Shown here: positions 1-10,802 of the stretch, in pieces | Numbering within the stretch: position 1 is the stretch's first letter | Layout of the letters: every line of letters begins with the position of its first letter | NCBI GenBank assembly: GCA_030762935.1 | Contig: CM060895.1 | Span: forward strand, 79,678,001 to 79,742,000 | DNA length: 64,000 nucleotides | Direction of reading: 5' to 3' | Source: Hymenopus coronatus | Lineage: Eukaryota > Arthropoda > Insecta > Mantodea > Hymenopodidae | Position numbers and translations under genes: made by a program | Notes under the pieces: model-generated | What the model was told of the DNA's origin: nothing | Databases searched by the model: none | What the model saw: the letters and a program-made list of their open reading frames with translations, nothing else

Positions 1-552
1 TTAGAAGTATAAATGGAACGATTGAAATTTAGACGTTTACCCAAGTAAACCTTACAATAAATTACAATTTTTGCAACTACAAAGTTTTTGAAGTATACCA
101 TTTCGTTGTATAACATTAAAAATGCATTTGGCTGCACCAAATCTTTCCTACATTCCCAAACTCTCAAAAGAAGAGATCAAGTAATCATCACTTGACTAAG
201 AATCGGTCACTCCAAACTGACGCATTGTTATCTTCTAAGTAACAACCTCCAAACTGTAAGAGCTGTGATAGGCTTCTAACCATGCACCACATTCTTGTAG
301 ACTGCCCACTGCATAGCAGAAGAAGAAAAGAAGCCGGCATTTCCAGTCTTCCTAATGCGGTCAATAAACCCAACATGCTGAACAAGACGCTACAGTTAAT
401 AATGCACACAAGCTTTCTGATTTATTGTAAATGTAATGTAAATGTTGATCTAACTGTAAGACTATGTAAATGTAAATTGATATACAATGTATTATGATCA
501 GTCGTGATAAGACCTTGTAGTCAAAACGATCTTAAATAAACATTAATAAAAA
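1..552 (+). mobile_element. 3' end of a Jockey/I-like LINE (RNase H end, zinc-knuckle-like tail, 3' UTR)
   Basis: Conceptual translation with at least one frameshift gives RRDQVIIT, then LRIGHSKLTHCYLLS near 160-240, then a Cys-rich tail near 245-320 with CKSC, TMHHIL and VDCP. This order matches the C-terminal end of ORF2 in Jockey/I-type non-LTR retrotransposons: the end of RNase H, then a C-x2-C...H...C motif. A stop (taa) interrupts the RNase H part, so the copy is dead. An A-rich 3' end with AATAAA-like signals (aaataaacattaataaaa) ends at about 552, and PER copy 1 begins straight after it. The upstream part lies outside the window. The LINE assignment is fairly secure; the exact clade is inferred. 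Confidence 0.72.
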
Positions 553-553
553 A

Positions 554-1426
554 TCTGATGTGTCCCATTCAAATGGCTTTCTCTACTTCTCTGCAACAAA
601 TTATAATTGTTAAAAAGTTTATACTTCTATTTAATTCATGCTAATCGAGGAAAATATTAGCACAGTCTTATTACTTACTTCCTTGTTAGCAGAAGGGAAA
701 TAAGGGAGTACTATAGGCTAAACTAAGAATCAAAAGCTGGTTGCTATGTGACTGAAGTTTCTTTGTTTGTATGGACAGGTGTTGACAAATTCCTGTGCGA
801 GAAAAGTATAAGTTTTTCATAGCTGAAAACAAAAAACAAAGAATATGTAAAAAAACGATCAACTTCACGAAAAAAATGCATATAAGATAAATTGTGCGCT
901 TTAAGGTGCTCTATATTTTTTGTGTTGTAAGTTTTTCTCCATATCTTACGGTTTAGCAGTTATGCAAAAATCCATAACATTCATTCAAATAAAGTAGTCT
1001 TCAGAGGCTTTTCCCAGAAAATTCAAGATATACATTTTATTTGTCAGGTAAATATCTTTAATGTATGATATTTTGATCAAAATCGTTAGAGCCATTTTTA
1101 AGAAAATCAAAAATTTCGAAAAAAAGTTCCATGTAAAGGGTAGTTTGGTGTGGGGGGATTTTTCTCAAAATCTTCGTGTCGAGTCTCTGGAAGATATTAA
1201 ACTTAAATACCAAGTTTGGTATTTTACCAACTTTTCGTTTTTGAGTTATCGTGTTCACAGACACACGGACACACACACACACACACGGACCTTTTTCCGA
1301 AAATGCTTTTTTTAGGTAAAGGGGGCCCTAAAACATATATTTCCTGTGAAATCTCGGTATCGAATTTTTGGGTGGAGTGCAATAACTTCTCTATACAGTA
1401 TGTACATAGTGGGCATTGAGAAAGTA
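554..1426 (+). mobile_element. PER copy 1, near full length
   Basis: Complete copy of the dominant repeat. It starts TCTGATGTG at the A-run that ends the preceding LINE and finishes with a degenerate palindromic end (cagtatgtacatagtgggc) and GAGAAAGTA. It carries the internal motifs shared by the family: a TTGTTAGCAGAAGGGAAAT variant of the conserved TTCCTTGTAAGTAGAAG box near 684, the GTTTAGCAGTTATGCAAAA box near 950, and a CA-rich tract at 1258-1290. It sits at the LINE poly-A, so this PER inserted into or next to an older LINE tail. No coding capacity is apparent. Confidence 0.85.
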
Positions 1427-2136
1427 AAGAATTGGATTTTCTGGAGTCCCTTCGTATGCTCCATGAAATGATGAAACTATTCCGTGGGCTGGATCCATTC
1501 AAAAGGGTGACTATCGTTCCTGGAGGATGACCACCCAACAGCACAACCCTCGTGCTCTCTTTCGAGGAAAGGTTATCAAAGGTGGCACCAACATACAGTC
1601 CACACTCGTGCAGGAAACCATTTTAATAAGAGCCCCTACTTCTTGAAAAGACAGACGTCAAACCAGTTTCTTCCCTTTAACACAAATGTTTTCGTCCTTC
1701 GTCGACTCTGAACAACAGTTATTCAAGTTTATCCACATTACATCATTTCGCTGAGTTGAAATTTGGTTTCTCCAGCTCCGGTGTTAGTAATTCGAAAACC
1801 AAATTCCTTGGAAAAACTTCCCGCTCTAGCTAGCGAATTTAATTCTGATGTTCTCCAGCTAAGAGATGTAGTCGCAAAAAGTATCTTACCATTTTTCCGT
1901 TCCGTTCCTTTAGAGAGAGAAAAGGATGGTGAATATTGTTTATCAAAGCTATTTGGTGAGCTAGTTGTCGGATATTGAAAGATCTTAATCCAAAATACCT
2001 GGTCTCCATGATCTTGTAGTGCCTAGCTAGCCCTTCCTCCACTTCATCTCTCAGGTTATTCTTTCGTCCAAACTGCACATTTATTAAAGGATTTATGCCC
2101 TTTGCTTTATGTTTTACAAGAGTCATATTCCAAGTT
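1427..2136. other. Unassigned spacer
   Basis: About 0.7 kb of single-copy-looking sequence between two oppositely oriented PER copies. A 71-codon open frame at 1763-1978 (+) has no recognisable domain, and the antisense frame over the same bases is equally open. I see no splice-site, RNA or repeat structure I can support. Confidence 0.4.
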
Positions 2137-2970
2137 TACTTTCTCTACACTGACTATGTACATGAATGTACAGAGAAGGCGTTGCACCCCACTCAAATCT
2201 AGATACGAGCTTTTAATATATGGTTTAACGTGCCCTGTAATCCAAAAAAAAAAAAGTATCTTCAGAAAAAAGGTCCCTGTATGTGTGGGTGTGTGTGTTC
2301 GTATGTCTGTGAACATAAAACAAAAACGAAAAGTCTTTAAAATACCAAATTTGGTATTTAAGGTATCTTCCAGGTATGCGACGAAGATTTTGAGAAAAAT
2401 CCCCCCCAACCCCAAACTACACTTTACATGGAAAAAAATTTAAAATTTTGATTTTCTCAAAAATGACTAACGATTTTGATTAAAATACCGTATATTAAAG
2501 GTATTTATTTACATTCTATCTTGAATTTTCTGGGAATTGCCTCTAAATATCTCTTTGTTCTGAATGAATTTTGCTGAACTTTACACAACTGATAAACCGT
2601 AGACAAAAACTTACTACACAAAAAGTGTAGTATATCTTTTACGTTTTTTAATGGAATTGACCATTTCTGAGATATTCTTTGTTGTTCGTTTCAGATTCGT
2701 AATACTTAATTTTCTCACACGAAAAGTTGTAAACTCCTAGCCATGCATAGAAACGGATTTCAACCACTTGTAACCAGTTTTTAAAAGATTTCACTATTGT
2801 TTTAGCTTAGTGTATTCCTTATTTTCCGTCTACTTACAAGGAAGAACGTAATTAAGACAACTTCTGCTAATATTTATCTTGGTTATCATAAAGTAGATAG
2901 AAGAATATGCCTTTTAACAATAATTTGTTACAGCGATGTAGAGAAAGTCCTGTGAATGAAATACATCAGA
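2137..2970 (-). mobile_element. PER copy 2, near full length
   Basis: Antisense copy. The palindromic end is at the left (TACTTTCTCTACAC then gactatgtacatgaatgtac), followed by the GT-rich tract at 2281-2302, the GACGAAGATTTTGAG box and the Cttacaaggaag box. It ends in ACATCAGA followed by a T-run. Flanks are T-rich on both sides and no target duplication is visible. Confidence 0.85.
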
Positions 2971-3440
2971 TTTTTTCTTCTGCCTCACAATTTTAAAGTC
3001 AAAATCTACAAAGTAATAAATATGTCAGTATCAGATAACTAATCGAAGCCTAATATCGGATATCCCATATTGCTAACACGCTAGCTATCCGATAATGAGA
3101 ACCCTCCACCGTAAAAATGTAAACACGCATAGAATGGAAAATATGTTATGTATTAAATAAATCAGAATTCAGATAGCTATTTCAAAACATAGTATATAAA
3201 ATAAAGGATAAATACATTTAGCTGATTATCTTTAGATAAACTGGACCCTGCAAAATATTCCGGGACTCCTGTCTTACGATACTTCCCACTAAACTAGCAG
3301 GTGCTCCTCTCGCTAAAAACAAACTCAAAATGGCCGCATGGTAGGAGAAGGTACAACACTTCAGTAGAGTACAGTGGTTACAGGAAAGGAAATCCTAATA
3401 TATGAGAATGGGAAACTATCCGATAATACGCTTCTCTCCC
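2971..3440. other. Unassigned AT-rich spacer
   Basis: Plain AT-rich sequence with no open frame above background, no tRNA-like box and no copy of the repeat families seen elsewhere. A short inverted motif, cgatattagg/cctaatatcgg-like, is present near 3050 but is too weak to call. Confidence 0.35.
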
Positions 3441-3600
3441 TTGTATTTTATTTGCCATGCAAATGCAGGGAAGGTCCTATTGAACGGACGAAATACTTGA
3501 AATGATGCTCAAACATGCCCGATAGTTATCAGACATGAGTCTCAGGATGAAAAAATCCTCATTTTGTTAACTCATCTTCATCAAGATTCAACCTTGGAAT
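3440..3600 (-). mobile_element. SINE-5-like fragment
   Basis: The stretch gaaatgatgctcaaa at about 3499, followed by a diverged cggcccgatag...tctcaggat segment and ...gttaactcatctt, runs parallel in the same order to the better-preserved SINE at 48,437-48,690 (gaaatgatgctcaaat, tctcaggataaggg, gggtaactca). The tRNA-like head is badly eroded here (caagattcaacc in place of the B-box complement). Called only from this within-window match. Confidence 0.45.
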
Positions 3601-3629
3601 CACTTCTTTTTCGGACATGACGTTCTTGT

Positions 3630-3780
3630 CTGTGCCATAAATCTGCGACACTAAACCTCAGCCCTTTACTTTTCTTCTAAAGGAAGTAATGCTAAGGATT
3701 TTTACGCCCAGAAACTTTCTTTGCTCTCAGTTAGTTTTGAACCCACGACTTTGGGCTTGCATGTTACCCAGACACGAAGG
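3630..3780 (-). mobile_element. SINE-2 copy (tRNA-derived)
   Basis: Read on the minus strand it has a tRNA-like head (tctgggtaacatgcaagccc, then tcgtgggttcaaaa as B box), then a body with GGGCGTAAAAATCCTTAGC and ttcctttagaagaaaagtaaa, ending in tgtcgcagatttatggca. The same order occurs at 38,030-38,210 and, without the head, at 61,846-61,955. The SINE family is called from internal Pol III-type boxes plus the repeated body, and it is non-coding. Confidence 0.65.
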
Positions 3781-3837
3781 ATCACCATCGGATTACTTGA
3801 ATGTGAAGCAGACGTGTATACCTACATAATTGAGATG

Positions 3838-4080
3838 GGCGTAAATACCTTAAGCATATGGTATTTTAATCAAAATCGCTGGAGGCACATTTTATGTAAA
3901 CAAAAATACACAATTTCCATGAAAAGGGTGGTTCTTGAAAATCTTCGTATTCCATCTTTGGAAGACGCTGAAATTAAATATCACACACATGCATAGATGC
4001 AAAGTTTTCTAAAACGGTTGCTGTTTGGATTGAGGGACGCTCAAAACGTATATTTTCGGGAAATAATATTGAATTGTGGA
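3838..4080 (+). mobile_element. PER fragment, strongly diverged
   Basis: Contains gtattttaatcaaaatcgct, a tccatgaaaagggtggt variant of the family's ccatgtaaagggtagt, gaaaatcttcgtattccatc and ttggaagacgctgaaattaaata in family order. It then has a shortened CA region and a remnant of the palindromic-end side. It lacks the left half and the palindrome. Older than most copies, judging by divergence. Confidence 0.6.
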
Positions 4081-5453
4081 GAAGGGCCTTGACACCGAAC
4101 CGGTGAGATTATTGTGCCTATGTCTCGTCATAGGGAGGGATGATGTGAAAAAAGACACTGGCTATCGGAGCCAGGAATGGTGGCAAAGATATGAGAGAGT
4201 CCCTATAGTTGCCAGATTGCACTTCAGTCGGAAGGCAGATCGGTCACCCCGCACCTCATGGGTCTAACGCTCCCAAGAAAAATTACTTATACCCGGCAAA
4301 CATCTGAAGACTGGAAGGCCTTTGGGCTCCAGGGGAAATCTTACCACCAGGTCACGCCGCACTGAGGCCACACTACCGATACTTTCCACCTGCAGGAGAC
4401 CAACGGGGCAAAGGCTGAATGAAATAATATAACAATATGGGGGACAATAAATTGGGAAATGCAGGAAATCAATTCAGCATTCACCTGCGATCTTCCCAAA
4501 AATCATAGGTCAAGTTACGCGGTTGCCGGGCATCTGACCCGAAATCTCTGCTATAGATAAGTAGTAGAGAAACTAAAAAGTTGCAAAACTCTTTTTTAAA
4601 TTTGAGTATGGACAATCGTAGAGCTTTCGGAACCGGGAGACGCTAAAGGAGAGTTAGTTTCAGTTTCCTTAATTGATTGATTGATATGGGAGCTTTGTGG
4701 TGCAAAACTTCAACTGCCTTCATTGCCTCCAGTTTCGAATTTCTTTTTCTTGATCATTGCGTACTGTGTGCTTGTTGTTCGTGTCTGTTTCATTGTAGAA
4801 GATAATCGGGTAAACGTGATCTGAGAGCTTTCTCTAGCCGTGCGTTGGAAAAATGAACCCGATATAAGTCGCGTTAGCCGCACGTATTTACATTCTCAGT
4901 TTATTTTCTTTTGGAAGAAGCAGTTGAAGAACCTCAGATAGGAATGATGTTGCTTTTTAAACAATATTTACCACAGTAGTGGTTGGTAAACTTGCATTCA
5001 GACTTTTCGAGTTTAAACAAACTATATCCGAAAGTAAAAATGGATTTTTGTCGTTGCGAGTAAGCCAATCAACACACTCTTCCATTTCCATTCTCATTTC
5101 TTTATGAATAAATAACCATTAACGCTAGTCTTTCGTTATTTTCTCGTATTGGGTCCCTATCCTCCTTTATTGAGAAAAAAAAATCTTTGAAATCAACATA
5201 TTTCAATTACTAAATCTGGATTAGGATTACTGGTTTCCCTTCCCGATTCTGCAGAACATATTTACCTTCGCGTTCTGTGCTCATTCTGGCCCTCGTCCCC
5301 CCCCCCCAGTCTAGCCAATTGTTTGCCAAGTTTCAATGATCTCAAGGTATTTATTTTCTGAAAGACTTAACTGTAGTAAGCATAATAAGATTCGTATTTC
5401 ACACGAAATTCTATATTGGTATTTCATTGTAAACAAACCTTTTGAATCAACAT
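4081..5453. other. Unassigned spacer, partly GC-richer
   Basis: From 4081 to about 4440 the sequence is richer in G+C than its surroundings (ggagccaggaatggtgg, accaccaggtcacgccgc, ccacctgcaggagacc) and may be an unrecognised SINE or other transposon fragment. From 4440 to 5453 it is plain AT-rich DNA with a C-run of about 9 near 5299. No domain can be named in any frame. Confidence 0.35.
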
Positions 5454-5540
5454 GAATCCCAAGAAAGCATTTTTAGAAAAATGTATGTCTATGTATATGT
5501 ATATCCTTTTGTGTGTGTGTGCCTCAAAAATACCTCACTG
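5454..5540 (-). mobile_element. PER scrap with GT tract
   Basis: Reads aatcccaagaaagcattttt, then agaaaaatg and a (GT)-rich run to 5521 and gcctcaaaaa, which is the family's antisense order next to the palindromic end (...gaatccaaaaaaagcattttt...gtgtgtg...agctcaaaaac). It is cut off on both sides and abuts a LINE reverse-transcriptase scrap. Confidence 0.55.
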
Positions 5541-5564
5541 GTGTTTAAATTCACCATATTTAAA

Positions 5565-5790
5565 ATATACGCACGATCATATATCCTCACTGAGATAATT
5601 ATAGATAAATGGCTTAGCCATGGAAATACAAAATATCTTGCCACTTTCGATCTGCAGGCAGCTTTCGATAGTGACAATGAAAGAAATATGGAAGTAATTA
5701 GAAAAGAACAAAAATACCACCAGAACCTATGAGAGAAAATCTGTTGCACAACTTACCAGGAGTACATGTTTATCCTCATTTTCTCGCGCA
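5565..5790 (+). mobile_element. LINE reverse-transcriptase scrap (motif A region)
   Basis: The frame at about 5575-5730 reads YILTEIIIDKWL, then YLATFDLQAAFDS, then a variant of (W)EVIRKE. This fits the RT motif-A pattern F-D-hhh-A-F-D of non-LTR retrotransposons followed by the usual W-x-hh-R-x-x region. After a one-base shift KIPPEPMRE and then CTTYQEYM continue the expected pattern. The piece is under 250 bp and frameshifted, so it is a dead fragment. Clade not assignable. Confidence 0.5.
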
Positions 5791-6840
5791 AGAAATGACA
5801 TCGATAACACCGCTAATGAAGCAAGTTTCAGTACTGTTCCTCTATTGACAGGAGATTCTACTGAATGTGATGCTTCAGATGAGGAGAATTTAATAATGTC
5901 CCCCTAGGGGCAGGTGATGATACCTACTTGATGGTTCGGAGTGGTGTCATATCTAAGCAGAGAACAAAGTTTATGTATACGTTGCTCCTAAGTTAACCCC
6001 AAAGTGATAATACTACACCTCAGTCACAGTGTGTTATGTGTTCATAATCACCTTGTCAACAAAGAACAGAGCAACGTTTGAATGTTGTTCATTACCACGA
6101 TGAGTGGCGGCGTGGAAAATCGTATTAGTTAGCAACGCAACTACATTCAGAGCCATATCTCTTCCGTAAACCATTATCGCTCTTTCTACGTAGACGACAC
6201 TGTTTCTAGGTCGATATGATTGCTTCTCTTCCGGGAACGAATGCCGCTAATTTTTTGTAGAGAGTACTATGACTTCAATGTAGGGTCACCAGTCAACTAT
6301 GATCGATTCTTGCTCAATCGTCGGTGCAAGAGAAATCAACGATAAAAATTTACACGCATTAGAAACTGAAATTGAGCTTTATTTATAGACATTTTTAACT
6401 ACTGTGATTCTCAGTGTCCCAGAAACTAGGGACAGCACAAAGCAAAACGTTTTAATATCCGATCTCATCCATTTCCGCAAATAAAAGTATAAAAGCGCAA
6501 CGATTGACACCGAAGCAAGGGAACTACTAAATAATAAGGAATAACTATGGCTGCGGCTAGTCAGGCGGAAAGCACGATTGATACCACCTACCGAGGACGA
6601 AGAATTACTCTCTGGAAGCTTCACGCGTCTCGCCATCTAGTGAGAGCCATCTCATTTATTAACAAGGAAAAGGTATTATTCAGCTCGCCGCGCTTCGCTT
6701 CTGCGCGCCCAAGTGTGAGCATGCCTTAAGGATAAGAGGGAATTTTGGGGCACAACCTTATACAGACAACAAAACGTTACCCAGAGTCAAACTTGGGATC
6801 TTTTGCGCAGAAGGCAAACACATTAGCACTCTAAGCTTGC
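5791..6840. other. Unassigned spacer
   Basis: No recognisable domain. The opposing 60-codon and 85-codon open frames over 6379-6729 overlap each other on the two strands and neither resembles a known family. The segment 6541-6725 is slightly GC-richer than its neighbours and could be part of an unrecognised element. Confidence 0.35.
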
Positions 6841-6845
6841 AATTG

Positions 6846-6848
6846 CTA

Positions 6849-6882
<34 letters not shown>
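6846..6882. repeat. (TTA)n microsatellite
   Basis: About twelve TTA/ATT units in a row with one interruption at the left edge, directly before the SINE-1 remnant. Confidence 0.95.
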
Positions 6883-6883
<1 letters not shown>

Positions 6884-6959
6884 AATACAAAGTTCATTTA
6901 TCCTTCTTGTGACGTGCACAATGCTAGGCGATACACTTGTATAATCGTATCACAGGATA

Positions 6960-7058
6960 TTCTCATTTTCTGAAAAAATTCAATGTCATAGCTGGGACTT
7001 GAACCACGGATCTCCCGAATTCTAGCCGGTTGCTCTTCCACTGAGCTACCATGGCTAC
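6960..7058 (-). mobile_element. SINE-1 copy with folded tRNA-like head
   Basis: The minus strand of 6985-7055 forms a tRNA-like cloverleaf of about 71 nt. The acceptor is GCCATGG against CTATGAC with one wobble and one mismatch. The D stem GCTC/GAGC is perfect. An anticodon arm sits around CTAGAAT, and a T-arm region contains GGTTCAAGTCCC (B box). The T stem is broken and there is no intron or 3' processing context, so this is a tRNA-derived SINE head rather than a tRNA gene. The body follows as caatgtcat/ttgaattttt, as in the copies near 35.8 and 44.4 kb. Confidence 0.7.
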
Positions 7059-7084
7059 ATTCCGGCTATGGTATTTGGTAGTGT

Positions 7085-7250
7085 TGAACGCCCGCTTTAA
7101 CTACTAATGGCACCGCAGGCGGTGACACTGGTGATACATGAATGATGATGGAACACCGGTGGAATGCGATGACGGGGGAAACCGGAGTACCCGGAGAAAA
7201 CCCACCCCAGCGCCGTTTTGCCTACCACAAATCTCACATGCGGTCTTCCA
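7085..7250 (-). mobile_element. SINE-3 copy, head lost
   Basis: Shares the block gtacccggagaaaaccc, then cgcc..ttttgcctaccacaa and atctcacatgcgg, with 42,190-42,490 and more weakly with 37,640-37,860. The tRNA-like head expected to the right is replaced by SINE-1 body sequence (agctatggcattgaattttt). The composite is therefore SINE-1 | SINE-3 | SINE-1. Confidence 0.6.
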
Positions 7251-7345
7251 GCTATGGCATTGAATTTTTCAGTCTGACTACCTATTCAACTCCTGTCCTA
7301 CACACCGCTTGTGTGAAAAAACAATTAAACCAATATTGCTATTTT
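7251..7345 (+). mobile_element. SINE-1 body fragment
   Basis: Starts at the end of the SINE-1 tRNA-like head (ctatggcattgaattttt) and continues through caactcctgtcctacacacc and gcttgtgtgaaaaaa. The same body is found at 44,768-44,810 and, inverted, at 35,740-35,790. The tRNA head upstream is missing, replaced by SINE-3. Confidence 0.6.
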
Positions 7346-7716
7346 GTTGATTCAACTGGGTCTGACATTGCCATATATTTAACATTGTCGTCCATTATCA
7401 TTACCACACATTACCATTTATGCTATTTTATATGTTTACAAATATTTCCGTTTTTATAATACTATGAATTTATTAACATTTTAGCTAATTATGAAGTTGT
7501 ATATCACATATTTACAGGCTAACTAAAAACGATAAAATTGCAATCTAATGCTATTAATCCTACTTGTTCAATGAACATATCAGGTTATGTTCTATCAGAG
7601 ACAGGGTTATCAAAGCAAAAGTTTAGGTGTTCTAAAACGCGTCACAAAATCAGCTTCAAAATATTAAAAATGTCCAAAATGTGTGGCGCTTTCTTTAAAT
7701 CACCTAGCAAGTTTTC
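7346..7716. other. Unassigned AT-rich spacer
   Basis: Plain AT-rich sequence between the SINE composite and PER copy at 7717. No feature can be supported. Confidence 0.35.
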
Positions 7717-8562
7717 TACTTTCTCTAGCCCCATATGTACAGTGCACATAGGGATAGAGAAGGTATTTTAATGCACCGGAAATATATGTTTTGGGGTCCC
7801 CTGAGTCCGAAAAAAAGCATTTTGGAAAAAAGGTCCGCGTGTGTGTTTGTCTGTCTGTGTGTGGACAGCATAGCCCCAAAACAAAAAGACCGTTAAATAC
7901 CAAACTTGGTATTTAGGTTTAGTATCTTCCAAGGATGCAACACGAAGATTTTCAAAAAATCCCCCCACCACAAACTACCCTTTACATGGAAAAAATGTCT
8001 AAAACTTTGATTTTCTTAAAAATGGCTCTAACGATTTTGATTAAAATCCCGTATATTAAAGCTATTTATGTCCCAAATAAAATGTATTCCTAGAAATTTT
8101 TGGGAATCGCCTCTGAAGATCTCTTTAATTCTGGATGAATTTTGCTTAACTGCTAAACCGTAAGAGATAGAAAAAAACGTACTACACAAAAAATGTACCT
8201 CACGACAAAACACAAAATTTTTGTCCTTTACGTGGAGGTAACCGTTTTCGAGATATTCCTTGTTTTTGGTTTCAATTGTGAAGTACTTAAGCTTTTCTCA
8301 CACAGGAAGTGTCTGTTTTTCTTTTGTTCTACTCCTGGCCAAGCAAAGAAGTGATTTGCAATGACAATCGCATAACCATAGTTTTTTAAACATTTGACAA
8401 TCACTTTAGCATAGTGCATTCCCTTTTTCCCTTCTACTTATAAGGAACTAAGTAATAAATTCTGCTAACATTTATCTTCATTAGCATTGTGCATAAAGAA
8501 GAATATTTTGTAGGAGTTTTGTAGGGCAGCTAGAGAAAGCCATGTGAGTGTAACACATCAGA
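7717..8562 (-). mobile_element. PER copy, full length (846 bp)
   Basis: Left end TACTTTCTCTAGCCC with a palindromic end around atgtacagtgcacata, then ggggtcccctgagtccg and a GT tract at 7838-7861. Then come the accaaacttggtatttaggt box, the lysine-like A-runs, the ctaaaccgtaagagatag box, the ctacttataaggaa box, and CATGTGAGTG...ACATCAGA at the right. One of the better-preserved antisense copies and useful for building a consensus. Confidence 0.88.
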
Positions 8563-9126
8563 TTTTTTTAAAATTGACTTTGTAATATTCCTGTTACCAT
8601 CGTTTTCTGCTTCATTAATTATGTATTCCAGTCATTTAAGTGTCACTGATTTTCTTATCTTTTGTTCAAACATTCTGCGGTAAAATTTTTAACTAGGTAA
8701 TCTCAAATAATCAAAAGATTTTTTTTGGGTGAATAGTTAGCCCTGATTTAGTGGCTAAAAACGGAGCTACCTGGATTACAGGCATTTGTGAATACGGCCC
8801 TTAATGTTTCCGGCTATTAATATCGGCTCTCAGCATATACCAAGTTGCTTCGTTTAACGGAAGGGCTTTCAGTTTTACAGCCTATTATAAAAAATGTTCC
8901 ACTTTACTTATACAGACGTCCATTATGTTTATGGCGTGAGGAAATGTGAAAAGTTCACGAGAGTTTCACCTAAGGAGATATTTACGTCATCACAGCACCT
9001 TACCGTTTACATCAAATAACTAAGATGCATATGTTATTGACAATACACATAGATACATTAAAAACGTTTACCTACTTCATGTGGATTTAGTGCAACATAA
9101 TTAAATCAATATTTACAACAGTTTTT
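8563..9126. other. Unassigned AT-rich spacer
   Basis: No open frame of note. The segment 8740-8810 is somewhat less AT-rich but matches nothing else in the window. Confidence 0.35.
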
Positions 9127-9937
9127 TACTTTCTCTACACCTACTATGTACATAGTGTATACGGAAGGTAATGTATTGCAACCAAAAATTCGATATCGAG
9201 ATTTCACCGGAAATACATGTTTTGGGTCCCCCTGAATCCAAAAAAAAAGCATTTTTGGAAAAAGGTCTGTGTGTGTCTATGGACAGCATAGCTCAAAAAC
9301 GGAAAGACCGTTAAATACCAAAGATTTTCAAGAAAATCCTCCCACCCCCAACTACTCATTACATGGAACTTTTTGTCGAAAATGTTGATTTTCTCAAAAA
9401 TGGCTCTAACGATTTTGATTAAAATATCGTATATTGAAGATATTTACATGACAAATAACATGTATATCTTGAATTTTATGGGAATAGCCTCTGAAGACTA
9501 CTTTATTCTGGATGAAAATTTACGAAATTTTGCATAACTGCTAAACCGTAAGAAATGGACAAAAACTTAGCACACAAAAAATGTAGAGCACATTAAAACA
9601 TAATTTATGTTACATAATTTTTTTCGAGGAGTTGATCGTTTTTGAGATATTCCTTGTTTTTGGTTTCGCTTTGAAAAACTTGTACTTTTCTCGTACAGAA
9701 ATTTATCAACTCGTGTCCATACAAACGAAGGAACTTCAGTAACGTAGTAACCAGCTTTTTTACTTCATTTTAACCTATAATACTCCCATATTTTGCTTTT
9801 ACTTACAAGGAAGCAAGTAATAAGACTATTTCTGCTAATTTTTTCTCGATTAGCATGAAGTAAATATAAGAATAAGCTTATTAACAATAATTTGTTACAC
9901 AGAAGCAGAGAAAGCCATGTGAATGGTACACATCAGA
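9127..9937 (-). mobile_element. PER copy, left arm of an inverted pair
   Basis: Near full length, 811 bp. The palindromic end is at the left (TACTTTCTCTACACctactatgtacatagtg), and the body is complete except for a short deletion near 9320, where the cttggtatttaagtttagtatcttcc part is lost. It ends GAATGGTACACATCAGA. Faces the copy at 10,020 across 82 bp. Confidence 0.87.
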
Positions 9938-10019
9938 TTTTTTGTATTATTGTGTTGTTTACATTAAAAATACGCGGCTTCTCATATCTCAAAACTCTAC
10001 TAATGCTTTATAGTAAAAA

Positions 10020-10802
10020 TCTAATTTCTTCCATTCACATTATTTTCCCTACATCTCTGCAACAAATTGTTAAAAAGCTTATGCTTTTATGTACTTCATG
10101 CTAATCGAGAAACAAATTAGCAGAATTAATTTATTATTTGCTTCCTTGTAAGTAGAAGCAAAATAAGGGAGTACCTAGATTAAAATGATACTCAAAAGTC
10201 AAAAGCTGGTTGTTATGTGACTGATGTTTCTTTGTTTGTATGGACAGGAGTTGAAGTCCTGCATGAAAAGTGTATGCTTTATAAGTCTGAGACCAATTAC
10301 GAGGAATATGTAAAAAAAAACGACCAAATCCATGAAAAAAAATGCATATAACATAAATTGTGTGTTTTAACGTGCTCTACATTTTTTGTGTGGAAAGTGT
10401 TTGTCCATCTCTTACGGCTTAGCAGTTATGCAAAATTCCGTAAAATTCATCCAGAATACAGTAGTCTGCAGAGGCTACTTCCAGATATGGGTGTTATTTT
10501 TCAGGTATATATCCTTTTATATACAATATATTAATCAAAATCGTTAGTCAATTTTGAGAAAATCCAATTTTGCGAAAAAAAAGTTCCACATAAAGGGTGA
10601 TTGAGGGTGGGGTATTTAACGTATTTTTCGTTTTTGAGCTATGCTGCCCACAGAAACACACACACAGATTCTAAAAATGCTTTTTTTTTTTATTCAGGGG
10701 GTCTCAAAGCATGTATTTCCGTTGACATCTCGGTATCGAATTTTTGGGTGTAATACAATATCTTCCTTATAGGCTAGGTACATGGTATGAATAGAGAAAG
10801 TA
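10020..10802 (+). mobile_element. PER copy, right arm of an inverted pair
   Basis: Sense copy starting TCTAATTTCTTCCATTCACA (variant of the family's left end) after a run of A. It runs through ttccttgtaagtagaagc, ggcttagcagttatgcaaaa and tcgaatttttgggtgtaata, and ends with a degenerate palindrome (aggctaggtacatggtatga) plus AGAGAAAGTA. Internal losses in the last third (for example the ttggaagata box) make it 783 bp. Confidence 0.87.

Noticed and set aside
5791..6060. piggyBac-like or other transposase from the acidic stretch near 5,840
   Set aside because: Only a short acidic peptide in one frame with stops soon after. No catalytic motif.
6985..7055. Functional tRNA gene (also considered at 35,794, 44,432, 44,983, 26,340, 37,800, 42,450 and 48,640)
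   Set aside because: Each has good A/B boxes but broken T or anticodon stems or missing arms, and each is embedded in a repeated SINE body, so they are SINE heads.
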